Origin: Flammula alnicola | Lineage: Eukaryota > Basidiomycota > Agaricomycetes > Agaricales > Strophariaceae | Assembly (NCBI GenBank): GCA_015499995.1 | Contig: JADNRV010000405.1 | Location: forward strand, 1 to 38,262 | Reading direction: 5' to 3' | DNA: 38,262 nucleotides | The notes under the pieces: model-generated | What the model was told of the DNA's origin: nothing | Database searches by the model: none | Seen by the model: the letters and a program-made list of their open reading frames with translations, nothing else | Shown: positions 9,952 to 21,011 of the stretch, one piece after another | Layout of the letters: every line of letters starts with the position of its first letter | Numbering within the stretch: position 1 is the first letter of the stretch | Position numbers and translations under genes: made by a program

Positions 9952-11703
9952 CGAATGGTACCAACACAAGCGGTGTCGGAGGGCATTGACGTGTATCAGG
10001 AACCACTGAGATTCGACTGGGTCCACCGGAGTCTGCGCGGCTTGAATGGATCCATTCTGGCCGGTTGGGGTGACATTACGCAGCGAGTATCTTTTTGTCT
10101 AGTAGAAGGCATTTGTACAATCATTTCCGCTAAGTACTGAAGTCCAACTGACACGCTTAAACGTCGGCATGGGCGTTGGGTCCGAACCATCGATAATGGT
10201 GTTGATCCAGCGACAGAATGTGAATTCTTTGTTAATCCATCCATGCTGATCAAAAATCGAGGGACGACAACCCTATCCATGTGGGATCTGGTGGAAATAC
10301 ATTCAAATCCTCGTATGGTTCTTCAATTGCGCAAAGAGGTAAGAAAGAGATTGTGGATACATGGGTAAAAGTCATCACATACCATCAACAAGCCTCACTT
10401 GACAGTCGACTTCTTGTCGGATAGTTGTCAGCTCCACAACAAACTGTTCGAGCTCTCCGGCAATTTCTTCTTGGTCGTGATTGAAAGAGTGAAATCGAAT
10501 ATGGAGCTTCCGGAGGCGAGGAAAGCGGTTTCGACTAGAAAACAGGTCGATCGCCTCCTTCCAGCAAGACAAATGGATATCCGAACCACGGAAGTCATAG
10601 TTAACTTGCACGACATATTCTTCAATGCTGGATCCAGATAATGATTGCTTTCGGAGCATGCTGACGAACCATGGAAATGCATCCCATATTACCTCACCAT
10701 CATTATCACCAACGTAGTCACATGAAACTTCGATGCGAGTGTAAAATCTTTTCAAGTTCGTAAGGATGCTCCAGTCAATGAGGTCTATGGAAGACGCCTC
10801 CAGTTCAAAAACTGTAACAGAGTAAAATAAGAAAATCGGGTCAGAGCTTTGCCTAAATTGAATGCACGTACTCTCAATACTGGGATTGAACACAAGTTCC
10901 TCCAGGGAGCTGGCACAGAGCTTTAAAAGCATCCACATGTCATGATGCGCCCCTAATTCTCCATCACCATATGCGTGCAACCTTTTCAATTTTGTCACGT
11001 CGAGCGCTGTGTTGTTAATTGTGTCAGAAAACCAAGCTGGGGACATGGAATTGGAGTTCATGGGATGACTAAAGACAGCCGAGTCAAGAAACTGGACTTT
11101 GAGAGTATCCAAATATACTGATTTGGCAGAGTTATTGTGTATGGATGAATACCCCATGACTGAATCTGTCGTCAGACTGCGAATTACGAGGTGTTTGAGG
11201 TTCGGGGAATGATTGACCATAGCGAGAGGTAGGGATTGTAAATTGAGGTAAGTTAGGGATGGTAGTTGTATAATATCGAGAAGCACGCCTAAAAGGCCTC
11301 CTTGAGCAATACCCGCCCAGTCACCTCCTCCAAATGGTGTCCGGTACTGAATTGCTAGCGCTTTGAGGCGACACAGAAGAGGAAGACAGAAAATGAGCGT
11401 TCTGTCATGAGACAGCCACTCTTTTTCTCCAGATTTGCAGTCAATTATTTCTAGATAGCGCACATATCTGGAAAGATGGGGTGAGGCCTGGAGCAGCTGT
11501 TGAAGGTGATGCCCGTTCGGACGTTTCTTGTTGTCCGTAGGGGGGAAGAGAACGATGTTCGAAAATAGGAATCGTTGACAAGATGGCAGGAATGCACGAC
11601 AAGCCAGAGAGCAAGCTTTGAGTGCCTCGTCCTCGCCCCGAAGGTGGCTCACGACCTCGTCGCAGATTTCCTGAGGAAGATGGGGGGACATGGAGGTTGC
11701 GAA
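9952..11703 (-). repeat. Right arm of inverted repeat 1 (F-box copy B plus 3' flank)
   Basis: Read on the minus strand, this repeats 2005-3692: the same start, introns at equivalent positions, the same 71-nt last exon and about 300 nt of shared sequence past the stop. Arm B has a 27-nt in-frame insertion in exon 2 (residues around YVGDNDGEVIW). The upstream regions of the two copies are unrelated, so the duplication took the body and 3' flank but not the promoter. Confidence 0.85.
10250..11691 (-). CDS. F-box-like protein, copy B
   Basis: Three exons: 11691-10872, 10811-10383 and 10320-10250, giving 439 aa. The start is the ATG of MSPHLPQEICDEVV, matching copy A; an upstream in-frame extension of 42 codons is open but lacks similarity to A. 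The F-box-like region is LPQEICDEVVSHLRGEDEALK followed by ACRAFLPSCQRFLF. The leucine-rich body is close to copy A. Intron 1 (10871-10812, 60 nt) is a multiple of three and has no stop, so an unspliced message would also encode a protein, with 20 extra residues. Intron 2 ends in GAAG where copy A has GCAG. A TATATA lies 64 nt upstream of the ATG. Presumed SCF substrate receptor, target unknown. Confidence 0.87.
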
Positions 11704-11754
11704 CGTGGCATTGATTACTTGTAAAAATGGCGTGATCACAGTACCCTCGCTGAA

Positions 11755-11760
11755 TATATA
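11755..11760 (-). promoter_or_regulatory. TATA box of F-box-like copy B
   Basis: On the minus strand CAGTATATATTCAG lies about 64 nt before the ATG at 11691. Copy A has no such element at the same place, which fits the unrelated upstream regions. Confidence 0.45.
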
Positions 11761-12295
11761 CTGGCGCCGGCGGCCCGACTCCCGCGTATGTCCTACCCCC
11801 AACTGTATGGTTCCCATCCGCCTTATTGCTGTCTGATGTACATAAATCCTAGTGCTGATCTATTATTCAACTGATGCCCATTCACCGTGACGAGGTTGTT
11901 TGTACGATGTGATAGATTGTATAGCGGGTCCAGGAGAGGGAGTAGAGTTCAGCGAGGCGATTCAGATGAAGACGCAGGCGCATGATTCATGTAAAGTGAC
12001 AAGTATACACCAATCGGCAATTCCTCCCTCGAATGATGTGGCGACTCTGCGTGTTGATAGTAACATGTCCCTTGAAACAAAGATGGATGCGAACAGCTGG
12101 CGCTGGGCCATGTTCCACGGCATGGCGCGGAGTTATGGCTGCAAAAACAAGCGCTTATTGAATCGATGGTCTTGCTGCAAGAAGGACCATTCAGTCGATA
12201 AAGAAGACTACTCTAAGGGTCCTCGCATTAAACTGACAAGTGCTTCTTCCATTTTTACGTTTTTCTGATGTACAAGTCGTACGTAGTCCAAAATC
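11761..12295. other. Intergenic, no gene recognised
   Basis: This separates the 5' end of F-box-like copy B from the 3' end of the HET gene. A 122-aa plus-strand open frame at 11900-12268 has no recognisable motif and I do not call it. Confidence 0.5.
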
Positions 12296-13918
12296 CTACA
12301 AGTATAAAGTTTCCAGTTTCATGCCTTCTGCTGCCAAACGTTCTTTCTCGACAATCGCTGAATCGGTATGTCCAAGTCGTTGGAATCGGATCGCGCGCTG
12401 TGTATCAATTTTAGAGGTGGCTGTTAGATATGTCGAAGTTAGATTTTTCATCACAAAGTTCTTCGGTGGATACAGTCCAAGAAGGAAGCAAAATCCAAGT
12501 GATGGGATGTGGACGCGATGGTTGTCTTCGATGAAGGTATAGACGCCAAAGTAGAAATGAGGGTTATCCGAGATGTCGGTTGTGTGGAATATGTGTTGAT
12601 TATTATTAGCAAGGATCTCTGTATTTTTTGGATACCGTGGATATTTTTTTTGTAAATGAACTTCGACTGGTGTAAACTGCAACCACCTGGCCACGCGAAT
12701 CTCGAATTTGACTACTCCGTTGAACGGTACTGGTGTCGAACGGTCGGCAGGCACCAGCCGCACGGGAATAAGCAATAATCTCACCCGTAGTCCAATATGT
12801 GTTAGCATCGTTGGCTCGGGTGGAAGTCTGAGAACAGGGATGTAGTGGATGGCTTCTGACTCGCGATCGGGGCGATGCCCTAGATAGCACTCTGGACTTG
12901 ATGGAATGAGACGAGAGGTGTGTATCTCATCAGAGATGGGCTTGCCTCCCCAAGCAAGGACCTCGAAAACTTGATCGGCAGGCTTCGAAGCCAAAATAGC
13001 CTCTATAAGCCGGAAGAACGCGCGTTCGCCACCTTCGCCATAGGCGATTGGAAAGCTGACGCCGAATATCCCCATCAGAGAATAAGCGCGATCTTCTTGC
13101 TTCATTGTCACTCTTTTTGCCGCCAAACACAGCTTGCGTATGACATGTCCGCGCGGTGCGCTTGCAGTAGGGTCCGTTGTTTCGAAAGGTCGAATTCCAG
13201 TCGCATCTTGGATTGCGAGCTGGATGGCCGTGATGCCTTGACCTGTTGGAGGAATTTTGTCGTTATCGTCGCTGCTCAACGGCATCCAATCCTTGTTATA
13301 GAATTTGAGATTTTTGGGAGCCAAATATTCCTGGAGGGTCCATCCGCGCGTAAACCAGCGATCTCTTTTCATGTCGCTTACAACACTTGTTTCGGCGAGA
13401 TATGCTATGCAGATGGAGGAGTCGAGGTACCAGCGGTACATTGAACGGATGGACTCGTCGAGCTCGGAGGTGCTAATCTTGTTGATACAAAGTGTATCTA
13501 TCCAAGCGAAGGATACACCGTATTCTGGCCCGCTCGCGATTTGGCAAAACCCTGCGAGCTTCCGATAGCCTGCACCACTGCTGTTGTGGGACCTCGGCCA
13601 TCCGGGACTCGTTGCATCAGTGTACAACACTTCGCGCTCATTTTGGAGCCACGTATGTGATAGGATGGCGTATCCTGCATATTTCTGAATGAAGCCCTGG
13701 ATGACTTCCTGCTTTGCTGCATTTGCGTCCTCTATGGAGTTGAATGTTCCCAGTCTCATCTTGTCCGCGACCTGTTCTCTGAGCATAGACATATCCCTCT
13801 CGATATTAAGCATAATATCGTCCACCACTTTAGGTCGTTCGATGAGCTCCATCCCAGGAAGCTTCAGCAATCGGATCGGCATTCGATTGTTGACGTGTTC
13901 TACAACTGCATCCCTCAC
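12296..13918 (-). CDS. HET-domain protein (heterokaryon incompatibility family)
   Basis: A long open frame of about 540 codons carries the three classic HET blocks. They are YAILSHTW (residues 83-90 counted from 13918), AWIDTLCINK with DESIRSMYRWY and CIAYLAE, and DRWFTRGWTLQEYLAPKNLKFY with YNKDW. HET domains trigger programmed cell death on non-self recognition in ascomycetes; in basidiomycetes their role is mostly unknown. The C-terminal half has no NACHT or WD40 repeats, so this is a short HET protein. The 5' end is uncertain: the first in-frame ATG is at 13882 (MPIRLLKLPG). An upstream exon with ATG 14038-14036 and donor GTGAGG at 13986, joined to acceptor AG at 13919-13918, adds about 30 residues in frame. 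The frame of that exon is open further upstream to about 14142. Confidence 0.88.
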   Translation of the reverse strand: MRDAVVEHVNNRMPIRLLKLPGMELIERPKVVDDIMLNIERDMSMLREQVADKMRLGTFNSIEDANAAKQEVIQGFIQKYAGYAILSHTWLQNEREVLYTDATSPGWPRSHNSSGAGYRKLAGFCQIASGPEYGVSFAWIDTLCINKISTSELDESIRSMYRWYLDSSICIAYLAETSVVSDMKRDRWFTRGWTLQEYLAPKNLKFYNKDWMPLSSDDNDKIPPTGQGITAIQLAIQDATGIRPFETTDPTASAPRGHVIRKLCLAAKRVTMKQEDRAYSLMGIFGVSFPIAYGEGGERAFFRLIEAILASKPADQVFEVLAWGGKPISDEIHTSRLIPSSPECYLGHRPDRESEAIHYIPVLRLPPEPTMLTHIGLRVRLLLIPVRLVPADRSTPVPFNGVVKFEIRVARWLQFTPVEVHLQKKYPRYPKNTEILANNNQHIFHTTDISDNPHFYFGVYTFIEDNHRVHIPSLGFCFLLGLYPPKNFVMKNLTSTYLTATSKIDTQRAIRFQRLGHTDSAIVEKERLAAEGMKLETLYL

Positions 13919-14038
13919 TTATTGGAGTAATATTGACTAATGTCAGTTCGTTCATAATCAATTAAAGAGAGATTCATCGACCTCACCTTCTTTCAGAAGA
14001 TTGTTATCCGAACCTGTTTCGCTGGTATCAACTATCAT

Positions 14039-14654
14039 TTGATTCGATCCGAGAAGATCATGGGGGCCAGTGAGATGGTCTATGGGCGCATTATTCAAGT
14101 TCAGCCAAAGGAATTGGCCAGGACTATCCAATTGGATGCATATTCAAGTATTCACCTGGCATTGTAGCTGATGAGATGACGAGATGAAATCCTAGATGGA
14201 AATGGTGTGAAGAAAGGGATTAGATTCGCGATCAGTGGATAGTGTCTGATAGACACGTGATCTCAATAAGCGCCCGGCGGCGTTCCGGAAGCAAATGGCA
14301 GAATATCTAAGTATCAAAGTCTCTTCAGGACCCTCTCGGAAGACATTGGTGTCTCAGGAGGCCTCGAGTTCGCCAGAGCCTCATTCTATCATTTCATAAT
14401 GTTCTTGAAATTGCTACTCCATTCGTAACGGTGAAGTAACAGACGAAATCCCCTGCATCTGTAACAGAATGGTCGACGAAAATGCATCGTGTTTATTGGC
14501 ATGATACATGTAGCGTAATTTAAATTCTAGTATAAGTACGTACAGATGGTTGATGGATGGCTTGAAGTATGAAAGTGACAAATGTAGGCAGACGATGTGA
14601 TAGAACTTGAATGAATGAGGGATGGAAGTCGGAACGTGAAAGAAATCAACAGCG
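14039..14654. other. Intergenic region between the HET gene and the hydrolase-like gene
   Basis: The part next to 14039 (to about 14142) keeps the frame of the possible first HET exon open and may be coding. The rest has short ORFs only and contains the 3' flank of the hydrolase-like gene that ends at 14655. Confidence 0.45.
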
Positions 14655-17600
14655 TTACAATTTACTACTCGCTTCACTACCGGTGGAAAAATTTGAAGGC
14701 AGCCTCTGGATGGGCTGTAATTTCCGCTTCAGGTCACGCAGAATGGCCGTTTTGGGGTGCCATTCGCGGAACGCATCTCGAAGCTCAGAAATGTCGCGAG
14801 AAAAGAAGTGCCTGACACGCTCGTCGGCTATGATATCGCGCAAAGACCAGGGAATCTGAAAAGGCATTATTAGCCGCAGTTATCATTGGAGTGTCGTATC
14901 GCAACCTACCTCATAGTCGTTCTGTTCATGACTGGCGTTGAATGGTTCGACGACGAGTTTGGTGTGGTCCGTCATGCCCTCATTGGCGAGGAAGAGGTAA
15001 TTGACTGCCAACCTGGTACAGTAAGTAAATATGAGCGATTGTATGTCAGTGGCGAAAGTGAACGTACGAATAAGTCGCGATTTCTTCATAGGCAGTCGAA
15101 TGTCCAACACCATTGAGCGAACCAGCAGTTGCCTCAGAGAGGTGCGCGAGAAGCCCTGAATCCGACATCCCCGAATTTAAAATTCGAAGGAGCAGCACAA
15201 GAAGGTTCGAGAGGAAATCGGAGGAACTAGAACGATAAAACTAAGTATAAGCGTGAAATTCGCAGACAATAGCGAAGACACGTACTGGTACGCGTCACCA
15301 TCTATGTAAAGAGCACGAAGGATGAGCGGATGAGAGACGACTGTGAATAAACCAGAGTAGATAGGAACTACTTGGTCGTTCAACGATGCAATGTAGAGAA
15401 TCTTGGTCTGCATGTAAACCCTGTCAGCAATACGCTAACAAGGGGATAGTCGTCTGACTTACCCCATGGTCTAAAACATTCTGCAGTGATGCCACGTAAG
15501 CCTTCGAAACAGCGCTTTCGGTGTTCTACAGGAAGAAGAGTGGTTAGACAAAATACAAACATAGAAGAAAGTGCTATGTGCAACCTACCTGGAACTCGAA
15601 CAACTCGCGAGCAGCCGTAGACTCGAAATACTGGTACAACACACTAATGTCAATAACACATATCTGTGACTAAGAACAAATAAATTACGACGCACCTGAA
15701 GGTATGGCCCAACAAGCGTACTCGAGCTCAAATACCTCAATGGTCCCAGATGAATCCCACACAGGGCTAGGCAACAAACGCGTTGCACCTTCCTCCTCAC
15801 CGTATCACCAACACCAATCGCCGACGGGAAGGCCTCGGCACCAGTACCCATCGGCATTGTCTGGTTGCGCGAGGTGACGATATGGTTGTCCTTGATGAGT
15901 TGGTCAAGCAGGTGCGTGGATACGACGGAACCTTGGGAGTGCGTGGCGACGAGGATGGCATCTGCGTCATGGAGGTCGGACATCCATTGCTCGTTTGCTT
16001 TGAGGTTCCCATATAGTCTAGATAGGACAAATGATCCCGTTTAGAGTCATACCAGTTGGGAGGTTAGGTTATCATACGAGCAAACATACACACCTTTCGA
16101 CTCGTTTCTCAATCGTCCCATCTCCTTCAAGCGGTATCTTGGTGATCTTCTCCAGTTTCACATCGTGTTCCTTCTCGAACTCTTGTAGCGCCTGCTCCAT
16201 CATGTTGGCGAACTTGGAACTCGTTCCAGTGGGCTATAGCAGACGAAAGGGTCGTCAAGCACAGTTACTACCCGAATAAACAAAAACGAACCTCGCCGAG
16301 TACCGTCCGAATCATAGTACCTATGTAAGAATGAAAATAAATTAGAACCCAGCCCCGTCCCTTGTAGAAAAGAAAAAGAAAACTTACCAGGAAACCACCC
16401 ATGCACACCAATAACAACCACCCTCTTACAGCCCCTCAGCACATCTTGCATCTCCGGCAATTCAGAAGCCAACGCCTTCACACTCGCACGTTTCGCAGCT
16501 GGCTTACCACCCCCGGGTCCATACCGGCCCCCCAGGCCCAAACCCATCTCGCTCGTATCGACCCCACCCTCCTCAAGCACACGCCACGACTTGGGCAGCT
16601 CCTTCCCCCACTCTCTAAACCGCTCTCTCCTGTCCCGCTCCAACAACGACTCGCCCCCACTTCCATCGCCATCGCGCACCGCACTGCCCTCCCTGGCACG
16701 CTCTTTTCCCTTCGATAATCGACTCGTACTCCGATTCATACCGCCCGCCGCAGTGGGAGCCGGAATATCCTTGGCAAAGAGCACAGTATTAACGAACTTC
16801 ATTGTCTTACCCAACAACTTCCCGCCCACCCCCTGGTCGTCGACATACGTCTCCGGCTTCGGGGGAGCACGTTCCGCGGCGCCATATGGAACGTGTCCTG
16901 CCACGTCGGGAGGACCAGGTTGGGAGGCGGGGGCGCAGAGACCGATTTCTTGGACGGAGTAGGGGATGCTGTTCGCTTAATCGTCGTAGCGGCAGTCTTC
17001 TTCGTTGTCGTAGTTGTAGCAGTCGTCGAAGTAGAAGAAGAACCATTAGAGCTGCTCTTCGATTTATCAATGACAGTTACCGAGGTAGCGTTGGGCACGA
17101 CAGACGGCTTGCTCGAGTCGGAGGACGAAGGACTCGGCGGAACAGGCGTATTCGTCCCAGAGTTGCCCCTCCTAGGCGTTGACGATGCAGACGACGAGAC
17201 ACCGGCAGCGAGTCGTTTCGCATTAACACCCGCCGTTGTCTCCTTCACAGCCGGAGAGATCGTAAGCGGCGGTGCTGCCTTGGATAAATTCGCGCCGCTG
17301 GCCAGGTGCTTCGCCGCATGTGCATCGCCAGAACCCATATTATCCAAATTACTGCCCCCGTCAAGTTCGAGTGTGAAGGTTTGATAGTGAGAGAACGAGG
17401 ACCTAAAGCCGGCTGTATATTCGGTGTTGGCTTGCCAACGGCCTTAACCTTAACATCCACTACCCCGAGATCGCCCACATCCTTCGTCTCTCCAACCCTG
17501 TCCCTCTCATGTTGCGGCCCAGCTTCAGATTCATCGTCGAAATCAAGATCCATAATCTCCATCCCATTTTCGTCCCGCTTCACATCTTCGATGGCGCCAC

Positions 17601-20009
17601 CACCCACACCGTACCCCAAAGTCTTGACTAGCAGCGTGCGCGAGCTGAAGAAGGACGCCCATCCCGACCTGTTCGTTTCGATCGTCGAGGCGATGGGGTT
17701 GATTTCCGGTTCCGGTTCCGGAGGGGCGCTAGTAGCAGGCGGAGCTGCTGCAACGTCGAATTGTGCAAGCGACGATGGTGCGTCCTCGACCTCGGTGTTC
17801 GTATTCTCTTCCTCTTCCCGTGAATTATCCCTATTCCCATCGTTATCGTTCAGAATCGTCGCCGTCGTCGTACTCGTCGTACTCGCATAATACCATGACC
17901 AAGGCGAGAACCATGCCGACACATCCCCACCCGCACTCGCGTTCCCGTTTATCTGAGCCTCCTCTCGCGACGAAACCGAATCCGCGCTCGTCGCCTCAGG
18001 ATCATGCGCGTTAACAACATCCTGAACGACAGCCGCAAGTCTATCTTCTACTACCACCCGTCGAGCCTCAGCCGTCTCGCTTTCAATCGTAATTGTCGGA
18101 CCCTCCTCCACTTCTTGTGCAGCAGCAGCTTTGCCGACGACATCTTGCTCCGCAGCGATCGCACTTCTACTCCCACTGGCAGCCGGAACGGTGTCGTCCA
18201 ACACCGGTGGAGCAGCGGAAGTGGATGTCCATCCGACGTAGTCCCACCACGATGATGATGAAGGGTGTTGATGGCGGTCGTGTCCGTGGGGGTTGGTAGA
18301 CGAAGATGCGACAGATGCCGGCGACTGGCCTGGAACAATGGTCGAGGAAGAGGAAGTGGTGGTGGCAGTGGAAGAAGTCGATGCAGACTTAACCGAGATA
18401 GCGAGATCGGATTGAGATTGAGACTCTTCTGTGGGGGAAGGAGCGTGTTAGTAGAGGAACGTCCCGAGTGACAGGGATGTATCAACGAGCCGAAGCCCCA
18501 ACTCAACGGTATGAAGGAAATGTAATATTGTATAGGAGAATAGAAAAATCGAAAAAGTAAGGCTTACCTTTGTCGTGAGTCGTCGTCGCCGTCGAGGTCA
18601 TAGTCATTCCACCGGAAAACGGTCTATAATCAAGACCTGAAAACATGGGTAAGCTTCATCAAGGGAGAAAAGGCAAGATAAATGAAATGAAAGAATCCAT
18701 AGCCAAATAATATGACGTCTACTATAGGGAAGGAACTCGAATTCAAACGAAAGAAGAACAGACAAACGAACGTTTCTCCTGCTCGTGCTTTGTTTCTCCC
18801 ATCCCCAACACGCTCCCCAACGGAACCTTTGCTCGTCCAAGAAGCGGAATGCTCAACGTGAACCGACTCGAGGACGGGTTGAGCGCAGTCGTATGTCCCA
18901 GAGGCGGACTCTTGGGTGGCGTAGTCTGAGTCGCAGGCGGGGTCGGAGGCAAAGACGGCACCCTATCGTCTATGGATCCAGGCCACGACTGGGTGCTCTT
19001 GTGTGTCCGCGTCGACGCTGTATAGACTGGAGGTTCCTCTTTTGGATGGGTAGGTAACGACGACAGGGGCGGTTCGTGGACAGGGTTCAGACTAACGGAC
19101 GTCGAAGCTTCGAGGGGGTATATAGGCGGTGGTGTGCTTGGAACAGAGGGATCTGCTTTGGGAGACGATGGCAATGAAGCTTGAGGGGAAGAGGAAAACC
19201 AGGAGCGCTTATTTACGACCTGGGGCTGCGGAGTGACGAGAATCGGCCGAGGTGGGGATGACGCTGGGGTGGTGGACGTCTCATTTGGCTGCTGCGCAGG
19301 AGTCGTTACAGCCTCTGGCGCTGTCATGGGCGTAGCCGGTTGGACTTGCAGGGGGGGAGGCGGTGAAGGTGGCGGGAGTGGCGACGATATTGGTATTGGC
19401 AGTGGAATATCAGCCGGTTGGGTGGGCGTAGAGATTTCTGGTTGGTCTGCGGTGCGAGCACGCATTGCCATTTTCCCTTTAGAATGTGTCAAGGAAGAGA
19501 ACCAGGAAGTATTGGTGTTGGGTTGCGGGGAAATAGTAGTTGAAGTGAGATTTGGTAGAGACGGATTGGTATGCTGAATATAGGTAGGTGATGATGGAAA
19601 TGGTTGTGCGGTGAGAGAGGTAGTGGCAATCGTTGCACCAACGACCTCGCTGGTATGCACACCAGCGACGCCTGACACGTTGGTGAGCTCAGAAACACAT
19701 GTCATCAGATAAGTCAAATAATGTACCATTATTCTCCGGCACACTGGCAGGCTCTTCGTCAATACACAACCTCAGGGACTCATTATCCTTCAGCACTGAA
19801 CGCAACGATGACGACGAGGCTATCGTAACCGTCGAGCTTGCACTCGCCAACGGAGCTCCTTGCTCCGGCTCCGCGAACACGATGGAGACACTTGCAGCGA
19901 GAGGAGCGCTGCTCTTTGCCAAGGACGAGGATTTCCAGTTGGGTGGTTTGTACGTGCTCCTGATGGATCTGTTGGTGGAGGAGCGGCGACTTCGTGTGGT
20001 GCTGCTCAT
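14655..20009 (-). CDS. Large alpha/beta-hydrolase-like protein, YML020W type
   Basis: Thirteen exons: 20009-19727, 19671-18772, 18636-18568, 18428-16388, 16320-16292, 16233-16094, 16017-15696, 15630-15589, 15525-15463, 15407-15286, 15226-15068, 15012-14910 and 14855-14655. They give about 1,491 aa if two missing bases are allowed. The N-terminal half is Ser/Thr/Pro-rich with repeated WFSS-type motifs and SWWDYVGW. Then come NLVLPTWQDTF, VVVIGVHGWFPG, GEPTGTSSKFANMMEQAL and LVATHSQGSVVS (nucleophile-elbow-like HSQG, near residue 1180). Later blocks are YFESTAARELFEFQ, IASLNDQVVPIYSGLF and KLVVEPFNASHEQNDYE. These match my memory of a conserved fungal family including yeast YML020W; the function is unknown. 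Exon 4 changes frame twice, near 17375-17379 and at 16861-16865, each repaired by one inserted base. Divergent from the TATA element at 20416. Confidence 0.78.
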
Positions 20010-20307
20010 GGGCGTTCTTGGGCGGTACTCCAAAGTCGACTTCAGTTACCTTGGGGCGAGAGAGTCATGTGATCCTCGTCATAACCACTTGTCGTCTCTT
20101 TTTGGTGCAATCGCGGTGCCGATCGGCGCACACGCTCGGCGCTTACACTCTCAAAGGACTTGCACAGACCGTAGGCAGCGCATATATTGAGCTTCGGATG
20201 GATATTTCAACACAACTATGACCTTGTGTATGTCCTTTCCAAGGTTTCCGTCCTTGGAATGCCACAGTGGTCCCGCAGTCCCTAATCCTGTCTCAACTTG
20301 AGAGACA

Positions 20308-20522
20308 AGGGATGGGGGAAGAGGGCAAAAGGGAGAGGGTCAGCTGGGAGGAAGGCAAAAGGGAGGTGGTGGGAGGGAAGAAAGGGTGTAGTGTTTCCAA
20401 CAATTTCCCTCGGAGTATAAAAGGAGGCGCTGAATTCGTGCACAGACCATCTGAAGCGCGAACAAAGTTAGAGCTCGAGTTGAGAAATTGCAACGAGACT
20501 TAGAGAAAGGTACTTGACGTCA
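20308..20522 (+). promoter_or_regulatory. Promoter-like region: purine tract, TATA box, CRE palindrome
   Basis: A purine-rich tract at 20308-20392 contains two copies of GGCAAAAGGGAG. TATAAAAGG follows at 20416-20424, in good context for a strong TATA promoter reading right. A perfect CRE-type palindrome, TGACGTCA, lies at 20515-20522, in the expected leader. What it drives is unclear: the only open frame just downstream is the doubtful one at 20591. It could also serve the divergent hydrolase-like gene. Confidence 0.5.
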
Positions 20523-20590
20523 TTGGAACGACGCCGTCAGAAGCCGAAGCTCGCTGAGCATTCTGCATCAGATTAAAACAGATTTTCCGA

Positions 20591-20863
20591 ATGGCGGGGG
20601 GTTCCCTTCCCCAGACACCATTTCACTGGGAGCGCTCAATTCTTGCTCATCTACTGTTCAAAACCTCCGAGTTCCCTTCCATGCTGGTCACCGTGCCTAT
20701 AAACTTGGGCCACCGATTTCCTCAGGAACTCGCCGACGAGATCACTGTTAGCTACTATCAGGACTGTTACAGGGAACCAGCAGACTCTTATCAAGTAACC
20801 GAGAAACAGCAGCAAGAATTGTTTCAATGCTTCAGTGAACACTTTTCTCAATCACAAAGATAA
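20591..20863 (+). CDS. Doubtful 90-aa ORF, possibly an F-box-like remnant
   Basis: The ATG lies about 170 nt past the TATA box. The segment HRFPQELADEIT resembles the start of basidiomycete F-box-like proteins (compare LPQEICDEVV in copy B). The similarity ends there: the next residues do not continue as an F-box and the frame closes after 90 codons. It may be a truncated or decayed F-box gene, or a chance frame in a transcribed leader. No domain can be assigned. Confidence 0.25.
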   Translation: MAGGSLPQTPFHWERSILAHLLFKTSEFPSMLVTVPINLGHRFPQELADEITVSYYQDCYREPADSYQVTEKQQQELFQCFSEHFSQSQR

Positions 20864-21011
20864 CAACACAGGGTTACAAGATCTCCAATCCATCGAAATC
20901 TTTGAACTGATATCTAGGCAGGATAAAGAAGAACGCAATTGAAAGGTCCCCTCTACGAAAAATACTTCATAAATATTTCTGGAGGATTCCATGATGACCG
21001 CAATAACTTAC

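Noticed and set aside
2005..11703. The long inverted repeat as a large terminal-inverted-repeat transposon
   Set aside because: The arms are ordinary intron-bearing F-box-like genes and the block between has no transposase, so segmental duplication is simpler.
16893..17384. 163-aa plus-strand ORF opposite the hydrolase-like gene
   Set aside because: Valine-rich shadow of Ser/Thr-rich coding DNA on the minus strand.
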